Below, one piece after another: positions 47,401 through 54,722 of a stretch of 64,000 nt of DNA (position 1 is its first letter; the number at the start of each line of letters is the position of its first letter). The position numbers and the translations under genes were made by a program. The notes beneath the pieces were generated by a model. The model worked only from the letters and a program-made list of their open reading frames with translations. It was not told the origin of the DNA and searched no databases. The DNA comes from Streptomyces pyxinae (GTDB taxonomy: Bacteria; Actinomycetota; Actinomycetes; Streptomycetales; Streptomycetaceae). The DNA lies in assembly GCF_024756275.1 (NCBI RefSeq), contig NZ_JANUGQ010000002.1:1-64000 (forward strand). Reading direction: 5' to 3'.

Positions 47401-48446
47401 CCCTGCCGTACTCCGGCCACACCGACCTGGAGAGCCTGCGCGCCGACCACGCCCAGCTGTACGCCTTTCTCACCGGGCTGACCGACCCGGCCCGGGGGCG
47501 CGGGGTGCTGGGCGGCTTCCTCGACGCCATCGGCCTGGTGCTGGACACCGTCGCGCCCACCGGCGACGCCGGGCCCGCCCACACCACGGCCCCGCTGGTC
47601 GGCCGCCCGCTGGCGCTCTGCCGGGCCCGCCTCGACCTCGATCTGGACGGTCCGCCGTACACCGACCCGTCCTGGCGCAACCTCCGGGAGAACGCCCCGC
47701 CCGCCTACCCGGACTACCGCTGGCCGGTACGGCTCGGCGAACGCTCCGAACTGGGCGACGGCCTCGTCGGCTACTTCGGCGGCGTCCACCGGGACACCGA
47801 CTACTCCCGGCTGTACACCGTGCTGGCCGACTCCGAACTGCCCGACGCGGGGCGGCAGTACCTCACCCCGATCGGGACGGGCGCCTCGCTCGCCCTGGCC
47901 GCCCGGGTCCCCGCCGACGACCCCGATCACCTGCGCGCCGCCCACCTCACCCTGCTCCTCGACCCGCGCTCCACCGTGCACGCCACATCGGACGTGCTCC
48001 CGGCGGCCGAACTCACCCTGCCCGCCCGGCTGGTGGAACCGCCACTGGCCCGACTGCCGGTCTCCTTCCGGCTGGGGCCGCTGCCCACCGTCCCGTACTC
48101 CGCCGGACCACCGGACGGCACCCGCGCCGCCGCTCCGCCCGCGCTGGAGCTGCCCCGGCCCTCCGACCGGCTCGGCACCTGGGAGTGGGTCCAGCGCGAC
48201 TCCGCCGGGGGGTGGGCCACCACCGCCACCCGGCCCGCCGACGACCGGGCGCGCCACCCCCGCCCCGTACCCGTCCTCCGCACCGGCCGGATCTCCCTGC
48301 GGCCGGGCGACGACGACACCCCGGACGCCCCACCGGACGGGCCGGCGGCATTGACGGACCCGGCGGACCCGATGGACCCGATGGAGCCGGCGGACCCGGC
48401 GGACCCGATGGACCCGATGGACCCGACGGAAGGACATCCCGCGTGA
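44442..48446 (+). CDS. Unrecognised 1334-aa cassette protein with coiled coil
   Basis: 1334 residues from a GTG overlapping the previous stop. I do not recognise the family. The N-terminal domain has REGVYLHWQLPRALTHG and LVPNRWLVVRQAV. About 403-495 are strongly helical and charged (AHDRAERELASARRRLYDLW, then LAARLRERVAELRRRIPWG), a probable coiled coil. The C-terminal half is beta-rich, with VPLTLSGRQFLTP, RLAVVDRFGHTLPAVKPDP, FVQLTPRLPQPARVHFTLLD and YSRLYTVLADSELPD. It ends in an Asp-Pro-Met repeat tail. No signal peptide or membrane segment. Size, modularity and lack of enzyme motifs suggest a structural or scaffold role. Confidence 0.75.
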   Translation: MTHPYPASAGPVPLIVPVRVEALAVNERVRQAEVFQRWEANYALTRLHLSPEPPPFSNTDTAFTGDPDREGVYLHWQLPRALTHGTGGGPVAREPGPGGAATPGTGAEAAGAPVFPLVPNRWLVVRQAVAASGERRETGWVVESDHLDPAGGTSPYLHPGDGSLTRIGRRVDLADGAWTEPGTPGGLFLTAVGPGLPTFAAYQPYNADVFSVHDRTDDLDPLTAWRLNYLVAGWYGDPAADPLAGDAAARMAALAWTAGGPVPPGARTLCHGTVIDLAWQRRGGPLPASDQPDYLTVGIGNTTEHATGALLDPGAAFDPAGPEDPAPLARLLAAAHHGLLDTLDAPDGEHRAQRAEHTSWFTPDPAGHTWVLEDAGQRNDGAPATPRAPRAVRETRAAVLAGLNADQAAHDRAERELASARRRLYDLWWAAGLPKVPDAPGERAGAYREDLRARLADATDLAARLRERVAELRRRIPWGNTPEELAAAITAYQEQHSLDPATTVLKRSVLPPYQLPNDPVVVLKATKAQPAPPPPEGSGATPEPYPDEPDASAGDGPDEEPLLCRWPDQLVTGVRVAGTEVSAPPAALPQPPNLPEPAGLGAVLLSLLGELCHLAPSDAPTLARAAGYQGDLGALAGAMGDPAANAVGTPGAYTAAWRQPWSPLFFEWQAEYHPIDWRDDDPRAEDTAAHWEFDGYEYHWRGTGAHSVPLTLSGRQFLTPAAGTTLAGALRQYARTHPGPHTPALRALARRAEDSGLFSQQLTGFTAQLAARSTTPAALTPFTVPEDDLRTALTEAAARALPPDPGPRPRPFTGWAAPLFQQLRAGQFAVARLAVVDRFGHTLPAVKPDPRAVQRARYAATTDVTGVGTPARAFAPRLPPELTPSLRDPDHPDRGHHTVNPPTWYRFVQLTPRLPQPARVHFTLLDARDDTTELPTAADPATTPVAAWLVPGHLDRTLSCYAPDGRPLGQLRTTLPPDGRPRVTWQALPYSGHTDLESLRADHAQLYAFLTGLTDPARGRGVLGGFLDAIGLVLDTVAPTGDAGPAHTTAPLVGRPLALCRARLDLDLDGPPYTDPSWRNLRENAPPAYPDYRWPVRLGERSELGDGLVGYFGGVHRDTDYSRLYTVLADSELPDAGRQYLTPIGTGASLALAARVPADDPDHLRAAHLTLLLDPRSTVHATSDVLPAAELTLPARLVEPPLARLPVSFRLGPLPTVPYSAGPPDGTRAAAPPALELPRPSDRLGTWEWVQRDSAGGWATTATRPADDRARHPRPVPVLRTGRISLRPGDDDTPDAPPDGPAALTDPADPMDPMEPADPADPMDPMDPTEGHPA
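48357..48428 (+). repeat. Eight 9-bp repeats encoding DPM/DPA tail
   Basis: GACCCGATG and its variants repeated eight times in frame, organised as two copies of a larger 36-bp unit. Gives the acidic, Pro-rich C-terminus of the 1334-aa protein. Confidence 0.85.
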
Positions 48447-49522
48447 CCACCCCGACCGAGCGGGCCTGCCTGCTGAGTTACGCCCTCACCACCGCCCCCG
48501 CCCCCCTCACCGCGGGTCCGGCCGGCCCGGCCCCCGGCGAGCAGAACGAACCGGCCTTCGCGGAACTCGCGCTGGTCGTCTCCAACAGCGGGACGGAGCC
48601 GGTGCGCTGTGCCCGGATCGCCCTCGTCCTGCCCGTCGGCACCCTCGCCCAGGACCTGACGGAGAACGGCGGATCCATCGCCCCGGCCGTCGAGCCCGCC
48701 GGCGCCTGGACGGTCGTCCCCGTGCAGTCCGATGTGCTGGTCGCCGTGCCCAAGGCGGACACCGCCCTGTTCCCCGCCGCCGGTGACACCCGTGCGCGCG
48801 GCACCGGGGACGCCGGCAGCGCGCGGTTCGAGGTCACTCCCCGGGACGGCACCACCGCCGTGGTGACCACCGACGGCCTCTGTCTCACCCTGCGGGACCT
48901 CATGGTCAGCCCCAGGGCGGGAGTCGCCGGGATCGAGATCGAGGAGTGGTCGAGCCCCGGGGACGAGGCACTCCCGGACACCCCCGCCACCCTGCGGCTG
49001 GACGTCCCCAAGTTCCCCTTCCGCCCCGGCACCCCGGACCCGGGCACCGGCCGGGCGCTGGCCGCCTTCACCGCCCAGGGCGGCCCGCCCGCCACCGAGG
49101 TCCCGGCGGGCACCCCCGTACGGCTGGAGTGGAACCATCTGCGGGGCGACACCCATGAGTTGTACGCCCATGGGCAGCGGCTGGGCGACGGCCCGGAGCA
49201 GCAGGAACAGATCGCCGGGGGCAGCGCCTTCGACCTCCCCGGCGGCCTGACCCGTGACACCGCCTTCGCCCTCAAGACCGTGCTGCCCACCCCGGACGGC
49301 GGAAGCGTCGCGGGCTGGGACCACCTGACCGTGTGCGTCACCGACCAGACCCTGGAGACGCTCACCGTCGAGGGGGACACCGCCGTCGGCGGCGATCTCG
49401 TGATCGGCCGGGACATGCGGGTCACCGGCGACCTGGACGCGACCGGGGACATCGCCACGGACGCGCACTTCCTGGACCCCACCGGAAAGCCGCCCTGGCG
49501 GGGCGCGCCGGCCACCGACTGA
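48443..49522 (+). CDS. Cassette protein with fibre-like C-terminal repeats
   Basis: 359 residues from a GTG overlapping the previous stop, with GGAAGGA as ribosome site. The N-terminal part is an immunoglobulin-like or beta-sandwich region (AELALVVSNSGTEPVRCARI). The middle has VRLEWNHLRGDTHELYAHGQ. The last 70 residues contain short repeats LTVEGDTAVGGDLVIGRDM and RVTGDLDATGDIATDA, about 6-8 residues per turn. These resemble the intertwined beta-structure of phage tail fibres and trimeric adhesins. No signal peptide. Likely a structural shaft protein; the comparison is by eye. Confidence 0.7.
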   Translation: MTTPTERACLLSYALTTAPAPLTAGPAGPAPGEQNEPAFAELALVVSNSGTEPVRCARIALVLPVGTLAQDLTENGGSIAPAVEPAGAWTVVPVQSDVLVAVPKADTALFPAAGDTRARGTGDAGSARFEVTPRDGTTAVVTTDGLCLTLRDLMVSPRAGVAGIEIEEWSSPGDEALPDTPATLRLDVPKFPFRPGTPDPGTGRALAAFTAQGGPPATEVPAGTPVRLEWNHLRGDTHELYAHGQRLGDGPEQQEQIAGGSAFDLPGGLTRDTAFALKTVLPTPDGGSVAGWDHLTVCVTDQTLETLTVEGDTAVGGDLVIGRDMRVTGDLDATGDIATDAHFLDPTGKPPWRGAPATD

Positions 49523-49546
49523 CCTTCCCGGAAGGAGAGCGCCACC

Positions 49547-50698
49547 ATGACCACCAGTCGTGTCACCGTCCGGGGCCGTGTCACCGCGACGGGCACCGTT
49601 CGCGCGGCCGGCCACTACCTGCTGCGCAACCCGGACGGCTCGGCCGCCTTCGGCCTCACCGGCGGCGCCGAGCAGTCGTTCACCGTCCCGGCCGGGGTCA
49701 CCCTGCTGGACCTGCGGCTGCGCGGGTCGGCCGGGCGTGATGCCGGCCCGGTGTCCGGCGGCTCCGGCGCGGATGTCCAGGCGCTGCTGTACGTCACCCC
49801 GGGCGAGCGGTTCACGGTCCGGCTCGCCGCGGCGGGGGACGGCGCGCCGGCCGCCGCTCTGCTGCGCGCGGACGGTACGGGCCTCGCCGGCGCCGGGGGC
49901 GGCGGCGACGCGGGCGGGCCGGGTGCCGGGGGGACCTCCGGTGGCCGGGGGAACAACGGAAACCAGGGCAGCGCGAGTGGCGTGGCGGGCGGCGGCGGAG
50001 GGGGTGCCGCCGGGTCCGGCGGCTCCGGCGGACCCGGCGGGAACGCCGGGCTGGTCACCGACGGTGGCGGCGGCGCCCCGGGCTCGGGCGGCAAGGAAGG
50101 GGCCCTTGGTTCGGGCGGGAAGGCCGGGGGAGGGGGCGGCAAGGGCTGGGGCTGGGGCGCGTACGAGGGCGGTGGCGGTGGTGGCGGAGGCGGGGGCGGC
50201 GCCCCGGACCGGGACGGTTCCGGAGGAGGCGGCGGCGACGGCCACCGGGAGGGAAACGGCTCGGCCGCCGGAGGGCAGAGCGGCGGGGCCGGCGGCAAGC
50301 CCAAGGACGACGGCGACTCCAACGGCGGCGGCCGGGGCGGTACCGGCGGCACCGGAGGCGACGGCGGCGGCGGAGGACCCGGCGGCACCCATGCCACGGA
50401 CCTGACCGCCGCGGGCGCGACCGGACAGGGCGGCGCACCCGGCCACGGCGGTGGCGGCGGTGGAGGCGGCGGCGCCGGCAGCGGACTGTGGGGGGTCTAC
50501 GCGGGCGGTGGTGGCGGGGGAGGAGGTGGCGGCGGGGCCGGTGGCCAGGGCGGCCAGGGCGGGACCGGGGGCAACAGCTTCCTGGACGGCGGCCGGGTGA
50601 CCCTCACCCACGCCACCGCCGGCCACACCGGGGACGCCGATGTGACCCTCACCTGGGGGCCGCACCGCTTCCCCGTCGGCCCCGGCCGACCCGGCTGA
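49547..50698 (+). CDS. Glycine-rich, adhesin-like cassette protein
   Basis: 383 residues, ATG behind AAGGAGAG, 24 bp after the previous stop. About 1-110 form a beta-rich head with QSFTVPAGVTLLDLRLRGSA and LLYVTPGERFTVRLAAAGDG. These match the usual TVPAGVTxVxVxxxGxGG...VTPGxxxTVxVGxGG frame of bacterial/phage glycine-rich proteins. About 115-350 are over half Gly in runs such as GGGGGGGGG. It ends VTLTHATAGHTGDADVTLTWG. Polyglycine-II sandwich adhesins at phage fibre tips have similar composition. No signal peptide is present. It closes the cassette. Confidence 0.72.
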   Translation: MTTSRVTVRGRVTATGTVRAAGHYLLRNPDGSAAFGLTGGAEQSFTVPAGVTLLDLRLRGSAGRDAGPVSGGSGADVQALLYVTPGERFTVRLAAAGDGAPAAALLRADGTGLAGAGGGGDAGGPGAGGTSGGRGNNGNQGSASGVAGGGGGGAAGSGGSGGPGGNAGLVTDGGGGAPGSGGKEGALGSGGKAGGGGGKGWGWGAYEGGGGGGGGGGGAPDRDGSGGGGGDGHREGNGSAAGGQSGGAGGKPKDDGDSNGGGRGGTGGTGGDGGGGGPGGTHATDLTAAGATGQGGAPGHGGGGGGGGGAGSGLWGVYAGGGGGGGGGGGAGGQGGQGGTGGNSFLDGGRVTLTHATAGHTGDADVTLTWGPHRFPVGPGRPG

Positions 50699-50870
50699 TC
50701 CCGGCTGGCCCGTCCGGCCGCGGCCGGACCGGCTGATTCCGTCCGGCCCCGGTCCGGAGTGACCCGGCGTCGAGGGAGACCGGTGACGGAGCTGTTCTCG
50801 GGCCCCACGGGCGGGGTGGCCGCCGAACCTCTATGCGGCTTGCCCGAAGCGGAGGGATGCGAGACAGTCG

Positions 50871-52784
50871 GTGACTGGCGACCTTTCTCCGGCCGGAGCT
50901 TCTCCGGCTGGAACTCCTCCGGCCGGATCTTCTCCGGTCGGCTCTTCTTCGGTCTGTGAGGTGGACGACCCGCACGAACGCGGGCTCTGTGCAGTGGGCT
51001 TCCCATCCGAACCCTCCCGGACGGCCGTCCGCCCCGTGCCGGGCGCCATGGCGGCCGCGCCGTACCCCGTGGTCGTCGTCGGCGCCGAGGGCCGCGTCCA
51101 GGAGCTGAACGACGCGGCCGGGCTGCTGATGCCCTCGCTCCGGCCGGACGACGCCCTGGAAACCACCCCGCTGGCCTGGCTCCTGGACGGCCGCGAGGAC
51201 CCCGGGGACCCCGGGGACCGCCGGGGACCCGAGGACCGCCTGAACCGGCAGGACCGCCGGGACGATCCGGACCGCGTCGCGGCCGCCGGCGCGCCCGCCG
51301 GGGAAGCCGGGGAAGGCGCGGGCCCGCCACGGAGCGCCGGCGAGGCCGTACCCGCCGGGCTCGCCGGTACCGTCGGGCTCGCCGGCACCGTCGGCGGACG
51401 GTCCTTCTCGGCCCGTCCGACCCCGCTGGACGACGGGGCCACCGCCTGGTGGCTGGTGGAGGACACCGATCTGCGCCGGGCCACCGACGACCTCCGGCTG
51501 GAGCGGGAGCGCACCCGGCTGCTGGTCGAGGCGTCCAGCCGGCTGCTCTCCTCGCTCAACCCGGAACGCTGTACGCGGCTTACCGCCGAGCTCGCCGCCC
51601 AGTACCTGGCCGACGCGGCGATCGTGGTGGCGCCCGTCTCCGGCCGGCGGCTGCCGGTCACGGTGTGCGATCACGAGGGGCGGGTCACCACCACGGCGGT
51701 CCGGGCCGTGCCGGAGGCCGTACCGGGCCTGGCGGAGGCCCTGCGGGGCTTCCCGCCCATGCCGTCCCGCTGGCTGGACCCGGAGAGCGCGCCGGACTGG
51801 CTGGTCCCCGAGGGGTTCGGCCGGGTGGGTTCGCTGGTGGTGACCTCGCTGCCCGGACACGGGGTGGCCGCCGGGGCGCTGATCCTGCTGCGCCGCCGGG
51901 GCGCGGCCTTCACCGAGAGCGAGGAGTCGTTCGCCGGGCTCTTCGCCGGACGGGCGGGGACCGCGCTGGCGGCGGCCCGGCTGTACGCGGAGCAGTCCGC
52001 GCTCGCGGACACCCTGATGCGGGAGCTGCTGCCGCCCGTGCTGCACCAGGTGGAGGGCGTCGAGTTCGCCGGCGCCTACCGCCCCTCGGGGGACGCCGAA
52101 CGGATCGGCGGCGACTTCTACGACGTCCACCCCGCCGCCGGGCCCGACGAGGACGAGACCCTCGCGGTACTGGGCGACGTCTGCGGCAAGGGCCTGGAGG
52201 CCGCCGTGCTCACCGGCCGGATCCGCAACACCCTGCATGCCCTGCTGCCGCTCGCGGACGACCACGGCCGGGTGGTGAAGCTGCTCAACAACGCCATGCT
52301 CAGCAGCCATCACACCCGCTTCGCGACCCTGGTGCTGGCCTCCGTCCGGCGGCGCGGCGCGCACCTGGCGCTCCGGCTCACCTCGGCGGGACATCCGCCG
52401 CCGCTCATCGTCCGCCGGGACGGCTCGGTGGAGGAGGCGGACACCCGGGGCTCGATCGTCGGCGCGCTGCACGAGGTGCACACCCGTACGGTGACCGCCA
52501 CCCTGGCGCCCGGCGAGACCTGCCTGCTCTACACCGACGGCATCACCGAGGCCAAGGGCGGCCCGCTGGGCGGCGTCATGTTCGGTGAGGAGCGGCTGAA
52601 ACGGGCCCTGGGGGAGTGCCGGGGCATGCCCGCCGAGGCGGTGATCGAGCGCGTCCAGGTGCTGGCCTCCGACTGGGTGGGCGACGGCCGCCACGACGAC
52701 ATGGCCCTGGTCGCCATCACCGCGCCGCGCGGCGCCCATCTGACCGCCGTCGACGGCACCGGCCCGGGAAGGTACACCCCTTGA
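50871..52784 (+). CDS. PAS/GAF-SpoIIE-type PP2C serine phosphatase
   Basis: 637 residues from a GTG; later in-frame starts (GTG 50961, ATG near 51048) are possible since the first 60 residues are low complexity (PAGAS-PAGTP-PAGSS-PVGSS). A PAS-like region runs about 60-170 (YPVVVVGAEGRVQELNDAA) and a GAF-like region about 215-380. The PP2C domain has all metal-binding Asp: ERIGGDFYDV, LGDVCGKGLEAA, YTDGITEA and DGRHDDMALV. Such phosphatases dephosphorylate STAS anti-anti-sigma proteins, releasing a sigma factor. The next genes encode a B12-domain and a STAS protein. Confidence 0.88.
   Translation: MTGDLSPAGASPAGTPPAGSSPVGSSSVCEVDDPHERGLCAVGFPSEPSRTAVRPVPGAMAAAPYPVVVVGAEGRVQELNDAAGLLMPSLRPDDALETTPLAWLLDGREDPGDPGDRRGPEDRLNRQDRRDDPDRVAAAGAPAGEAGEGAGPPRSAGEAVPAGLAGTVGLAGTVGGRSFSARPTPLDDGATAWWLVEDTDLRRATDDLRLERERTRLLVEASSRLLSSLNPERCTRLTAELAAQYLADAAIVVAPVSGRRLPVTVCDHEGRVTTTAVRAVPEAVPGLAEALRGFPPMPSRWLDPESAPDWLVPEGFGRVGSLVVTSLPGHGVAAGALILLRRRGAAFTESEESFAGLFAGRAGTALAAARLYAEQSALADTLMRELLPPVLHQVEGVEFAGAYRPSGDAERIGGDFYDVHPAAGPDEDETLAVLGDVCGKGLEAAVLTGRIRNTLHALLPLADDHGRVVKLLNNAMLSSHHTRFATLVLASVRRRGAHLALRLTSAGHPPPLIVRRDGSVEEADTRGSIVGALHEVHTRTVTATLAPGETCLLYTDGITEAKGGPLGGVMFGEERLKRALGECRGMPAEAVIERVQVLASDWVGDGRHDDMALVAITAPRGAHLTAVDGTGPGRYTP
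50888..50953 (+). repeat. 15-bp repeats at the start of the phosphatase gene
   Basis: TTCTCCGGCCGGAGC-like units repeat about four times. In the phosphatase frame they give PAGxS pentapeptides; another frame gives FSGRS pentapeptides. The phosphatase frame is chosen because it continues into conserved sequence. Confidence 0.6.
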
Positions 52785-52844
52785 CCGCACACTCCGAGCC
52801 GCGGCCCGGGGAGGCACACCCCTTGACCGCGCACTCCGAGCCGC
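52761..52844 (+). repeat. 42-bp tandem duplication carrying ribosome site and TTG start
   Basis: Units 52761-52802 and 52803-52844 differ at only 3 of 42 positions. Each holds a GGGAAGG/GGGGAGG box, CACCCC, then TTGACCGC. Both TTG codons are in the same frame (14 codons apart), so the downstream gene has two near-identical translation starts. Confidence 0.85.
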
Positions 52845-54250
52845 CGGACGACTCCCCGCCGTCCCCGTGTCCCTGGCCGGGCCCCGGGGTGGACACCGAG
52901 GCCGCCCCGGGCGGCGCCGCCTGTCCTCCCGGGACCGCCGGGGCCGGTCGGGGCGGTGGTCCAGGAGCGGACCGGTTCGCCCCGGGCGGTGGGTCCGGGG
53001 GCGCCGGGGCGACCGTGTGCGGGGGTTCCGAGCCGGTCGCGGGCGCCCCGGGCGGCGGTGCAAGGGCGGACGGACTCGCCCCGGGCAGCGCTGTCGGGTC
53101 CGCCGGCGCCGTCCTGACGGACGGGCCCGGGCCGGACACCGGCACCGCCCGGGACCGCGGCACGGCGCCGCCCGCCCCCTTCCGGCCCGGAGCGCCGCCC
53201 CTCGGTCAGGATCACTCCGACGGCCCGGCCCGCTCCTGGGCGGACCGGCTGTGGAAGGCGGTCGAGGCGGCCGACGAGTACGCCGCGCTCGACCTGGTCG
53301 CCCAGGCGCTGGAGGCCGGTCTCGACGCCGAGACCGTCCTGCTGGAAATGATCGGCCCGGTCCAGCAGCGGGTGGGCACGGAGTGGGCCGCGAACCGGAT
53401 GAGCGTCGCGGACGAGCACGCGGCCACCGCCATCAACGACCGGGCCATCTCCGCGCTGCCTCGCCCCCCGCGCACCGGGCGGACCCTCGGCCGGGTGACG
53501 GTGGCCTGCGTGGACGGCGAGTGGCACGCCCTGCCCGCCCGGCTGCTCGCCGAGACGCTCCGGCTGCGCGGCTGGCAGGTCGACTACCTCGGCGCGCATG
53601 TGCCCGGCCCGCACCTGGTCGCGCACATCCACCGCACCGGCCCCGACACCGTGGCGCTCTCCAGCTCCCTGCCGACCCGCCTCCCCACGGCCCACGCGGC
53701 GATCACCGCCTGCCAGGGCGCCGGTGTCCCGGTGATGGCGGGCGGCGCCGCCTTCGGCCCCGACGGCCGGTACGCACGGCTGCTCGGCGCCGACGCCTGG
53801 GCCCCCGACGCGCGCGCCGCCGCCGAGCGGCTGCTCCACCGGCCGCCGGCCAGACCCCGCCGGGACCACCGGCCCGGCGACGACCTGCCGCATCTGAAGG
53901 ACCAGGAGTACACGCTGGTCGCCCGGGCCCACCGGCAGCTGGTGCGAGCGGTCTTCCACGGCCTGGAGGAGCGCTTTCCGGCCATGCGGGAATACCGGGA
54001 GGCCCAGCGGGAACGTACGGCGGAGGACATCGACCACATCGTCGGTTTCCTCGTCGCGGCCCTGTATGTGGACGACCCCCTGCTGTTCACCGGGTTCCTC
54101 ACCTGGACTGCGGAGATCCTGACCGCCCGGGGGGTGCCGGCCCGCTCCCTGCCGCCCGCCCTGGACCTGCTGGAGGAGCAACTGCGCGACTTCCCCCGGA
54201 CGTCCGCCCTGCTGCGGGACGGACGCGCCGCCCTCCTGACCTGTTCCTGA
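52781..54250 (+). CDS. Cobalamin-binding-domain regulatory protein
   Basis: 489 residues if started at TTG 52781, which overlaps the phosphatase stop (TTGA). A second TTG at 52823 is equally supported. About 1-145 are Gly/Pro-rich and disordered. About 150-225 are a helical B12-cap-like domain (WKAVEAADEYAALDLVAQAL). About 230-350 are a B12-binding Rossmann-like domain with DGEWHALPARLLAETLRLRG, VDYLGAHVP, SSSLPTRLP and MAGGAAFG. The canonical D-x-H-x2-G becomes E-W-H-x2-P, keeping the axial His. The C-terminal helices (LVRAVFHGLEERFPAMREYR) resemble an RsbR-type N-terminus. It probably senses cobalamin, light or redox for the phosphatase/STAS switch. Confidence 0.8.
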   Translation: MTAHSEPRPGEAHPLTAHSEPPDDSPPSPCPWPGPGVDTEAAPGGAACPPGTAGAGRGGGPGADRFAPGGGSGGAGATVCGGSEPVAGAPGGGARADGLAPGSAVGSAGAVLTDGPGPDTGTARDRGTAPPAPFRPGAPPLGQDHSDGPARSWADRLWKAVEAADEYAALDLVAQALEAGLDAETVLLEMIGPVQQRVGTEWAANRMSVADEHAATAINDRAISALPRPPRTGRTLGRVTVACVDGEWHALPARLLAETLRLRGWQVDYLGAHVPGPHLVAHIHRTGPDTVALSSSLPTRLPTAHAAITACQGAGVPVMAGGAAFGPDGRYARLLGADAWAPDARAAAERLLHRPPARPRRDHRPGDDLPHLKDQEYTLVARAHRQLVRAVFHGLEERFPAMREYREAQRERTAEDIDHIVGFLVAALYVDDPLLFTGFLTWTAEILTARGVPARSLPPALDLLEEQLRDFPRTSALLRDGRAALLTCS

Positions 54251-54275
54251 CCCCCGCCCGTCCCGGAAAGCGCTG

Positions 54276-54689
54276 ATGAGTACCCTCCCCCCTTCCCATG
54301 GCAACGACCTGGTCCTGCACGCGAGCGAACTCGGACCGGGCGCCGTGACCATCGCCGTGGCCGGCGATCTGGACTACGACACCAGCGACGGCCTGCTGGC
54401 GTGCGTCAAGGACGTGCTCGACGAGCGGAGCGGGCTCGCGGAGCTGCATCTGGACTGCCGGCGGCTGGAGGCGGTCGACTCCATGGGCCTCTCCGCGCTG
54501 CTCCAGGTCCACCGCTCCCTGAGCGGTCGGCGGATCGCGCTGCACCTCGACCGCCGGACGCCGTCCCTGGACCGGCTGCTGCGGATCACCGGCACGTACG
54601 AGCACTTCACCACGGGCGCCGGGGCCGGGAACCGGACCGGCGGCAGACCCGGGACCAGGGCCGACACCGCCCCCATACCCGAGACGTAG
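54276..54689 (+). CDS. STAS-domain anti-sigma factor antagonist
   Basis: 137 residues. The STAS fold has VTIAVAGDLDYDTSDGLLAC, LHLDCRRLEAVDSMGLSALL and ITGTYEHF. The Ser in VDSMG is the expected phosphorylation site for an RsbW-like kinase. A Gly/Thr-rich tail follows. It is 25 bp after the cobalamin-domain gene with GGAAAG as ribosome site. Target of the upstream SpoIIE-type phosphatase is the natural inference. Confidence 0.88.
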   Translation: MSTLPPSHGNDLVLHASELGPGAVTIAVAGDLDYDTSDGLLACVKDVLDERSGLAELHLDCRRLEAVDSMGLSALLQVHRSLSGRRIALHLDRRTPSLDRLLRITGTYEHFTTGAGAGNRTGGRPGTRADTAPIPET

Positions 54690-54722
54690 ACCGGTCGGCG
54701 GCGGCGCCCGGAGGACCGCCCG

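Noticed and set aside
43767..48437. 1556-codon minus-strand ORF opposite the 1334-aa cassette gene
   Set aside because: Low-complexity Gly/Arg/Val translation typical of antisense frames in GC-rich coding DNA; the plus-strand frame has overlapping starts and stops with its neighbours and structured sequence.
36665..50698. Complete phage tail or extracellular contractile injection system
   Set aside because: No sheath, inner tube, baseplate spike (VgrG/PAAR), tape measure or AAA+ ATPase can be seen; only fibre-like features are present.
50759..50959. Small plus-strand ORF with FSGRS repeats
   Set aside because: The repeats are equally open in the phosphatase frame, which continues into a conserved protein; the short frame stops and has no homology.
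52600..52781. Cobalamin riboswitch before the B12-domain gene
   Set aside because: The region is coding sequence of the phosphatase with a 4-bp overlap into the next gene; no leader exists to hold a riboswitch.
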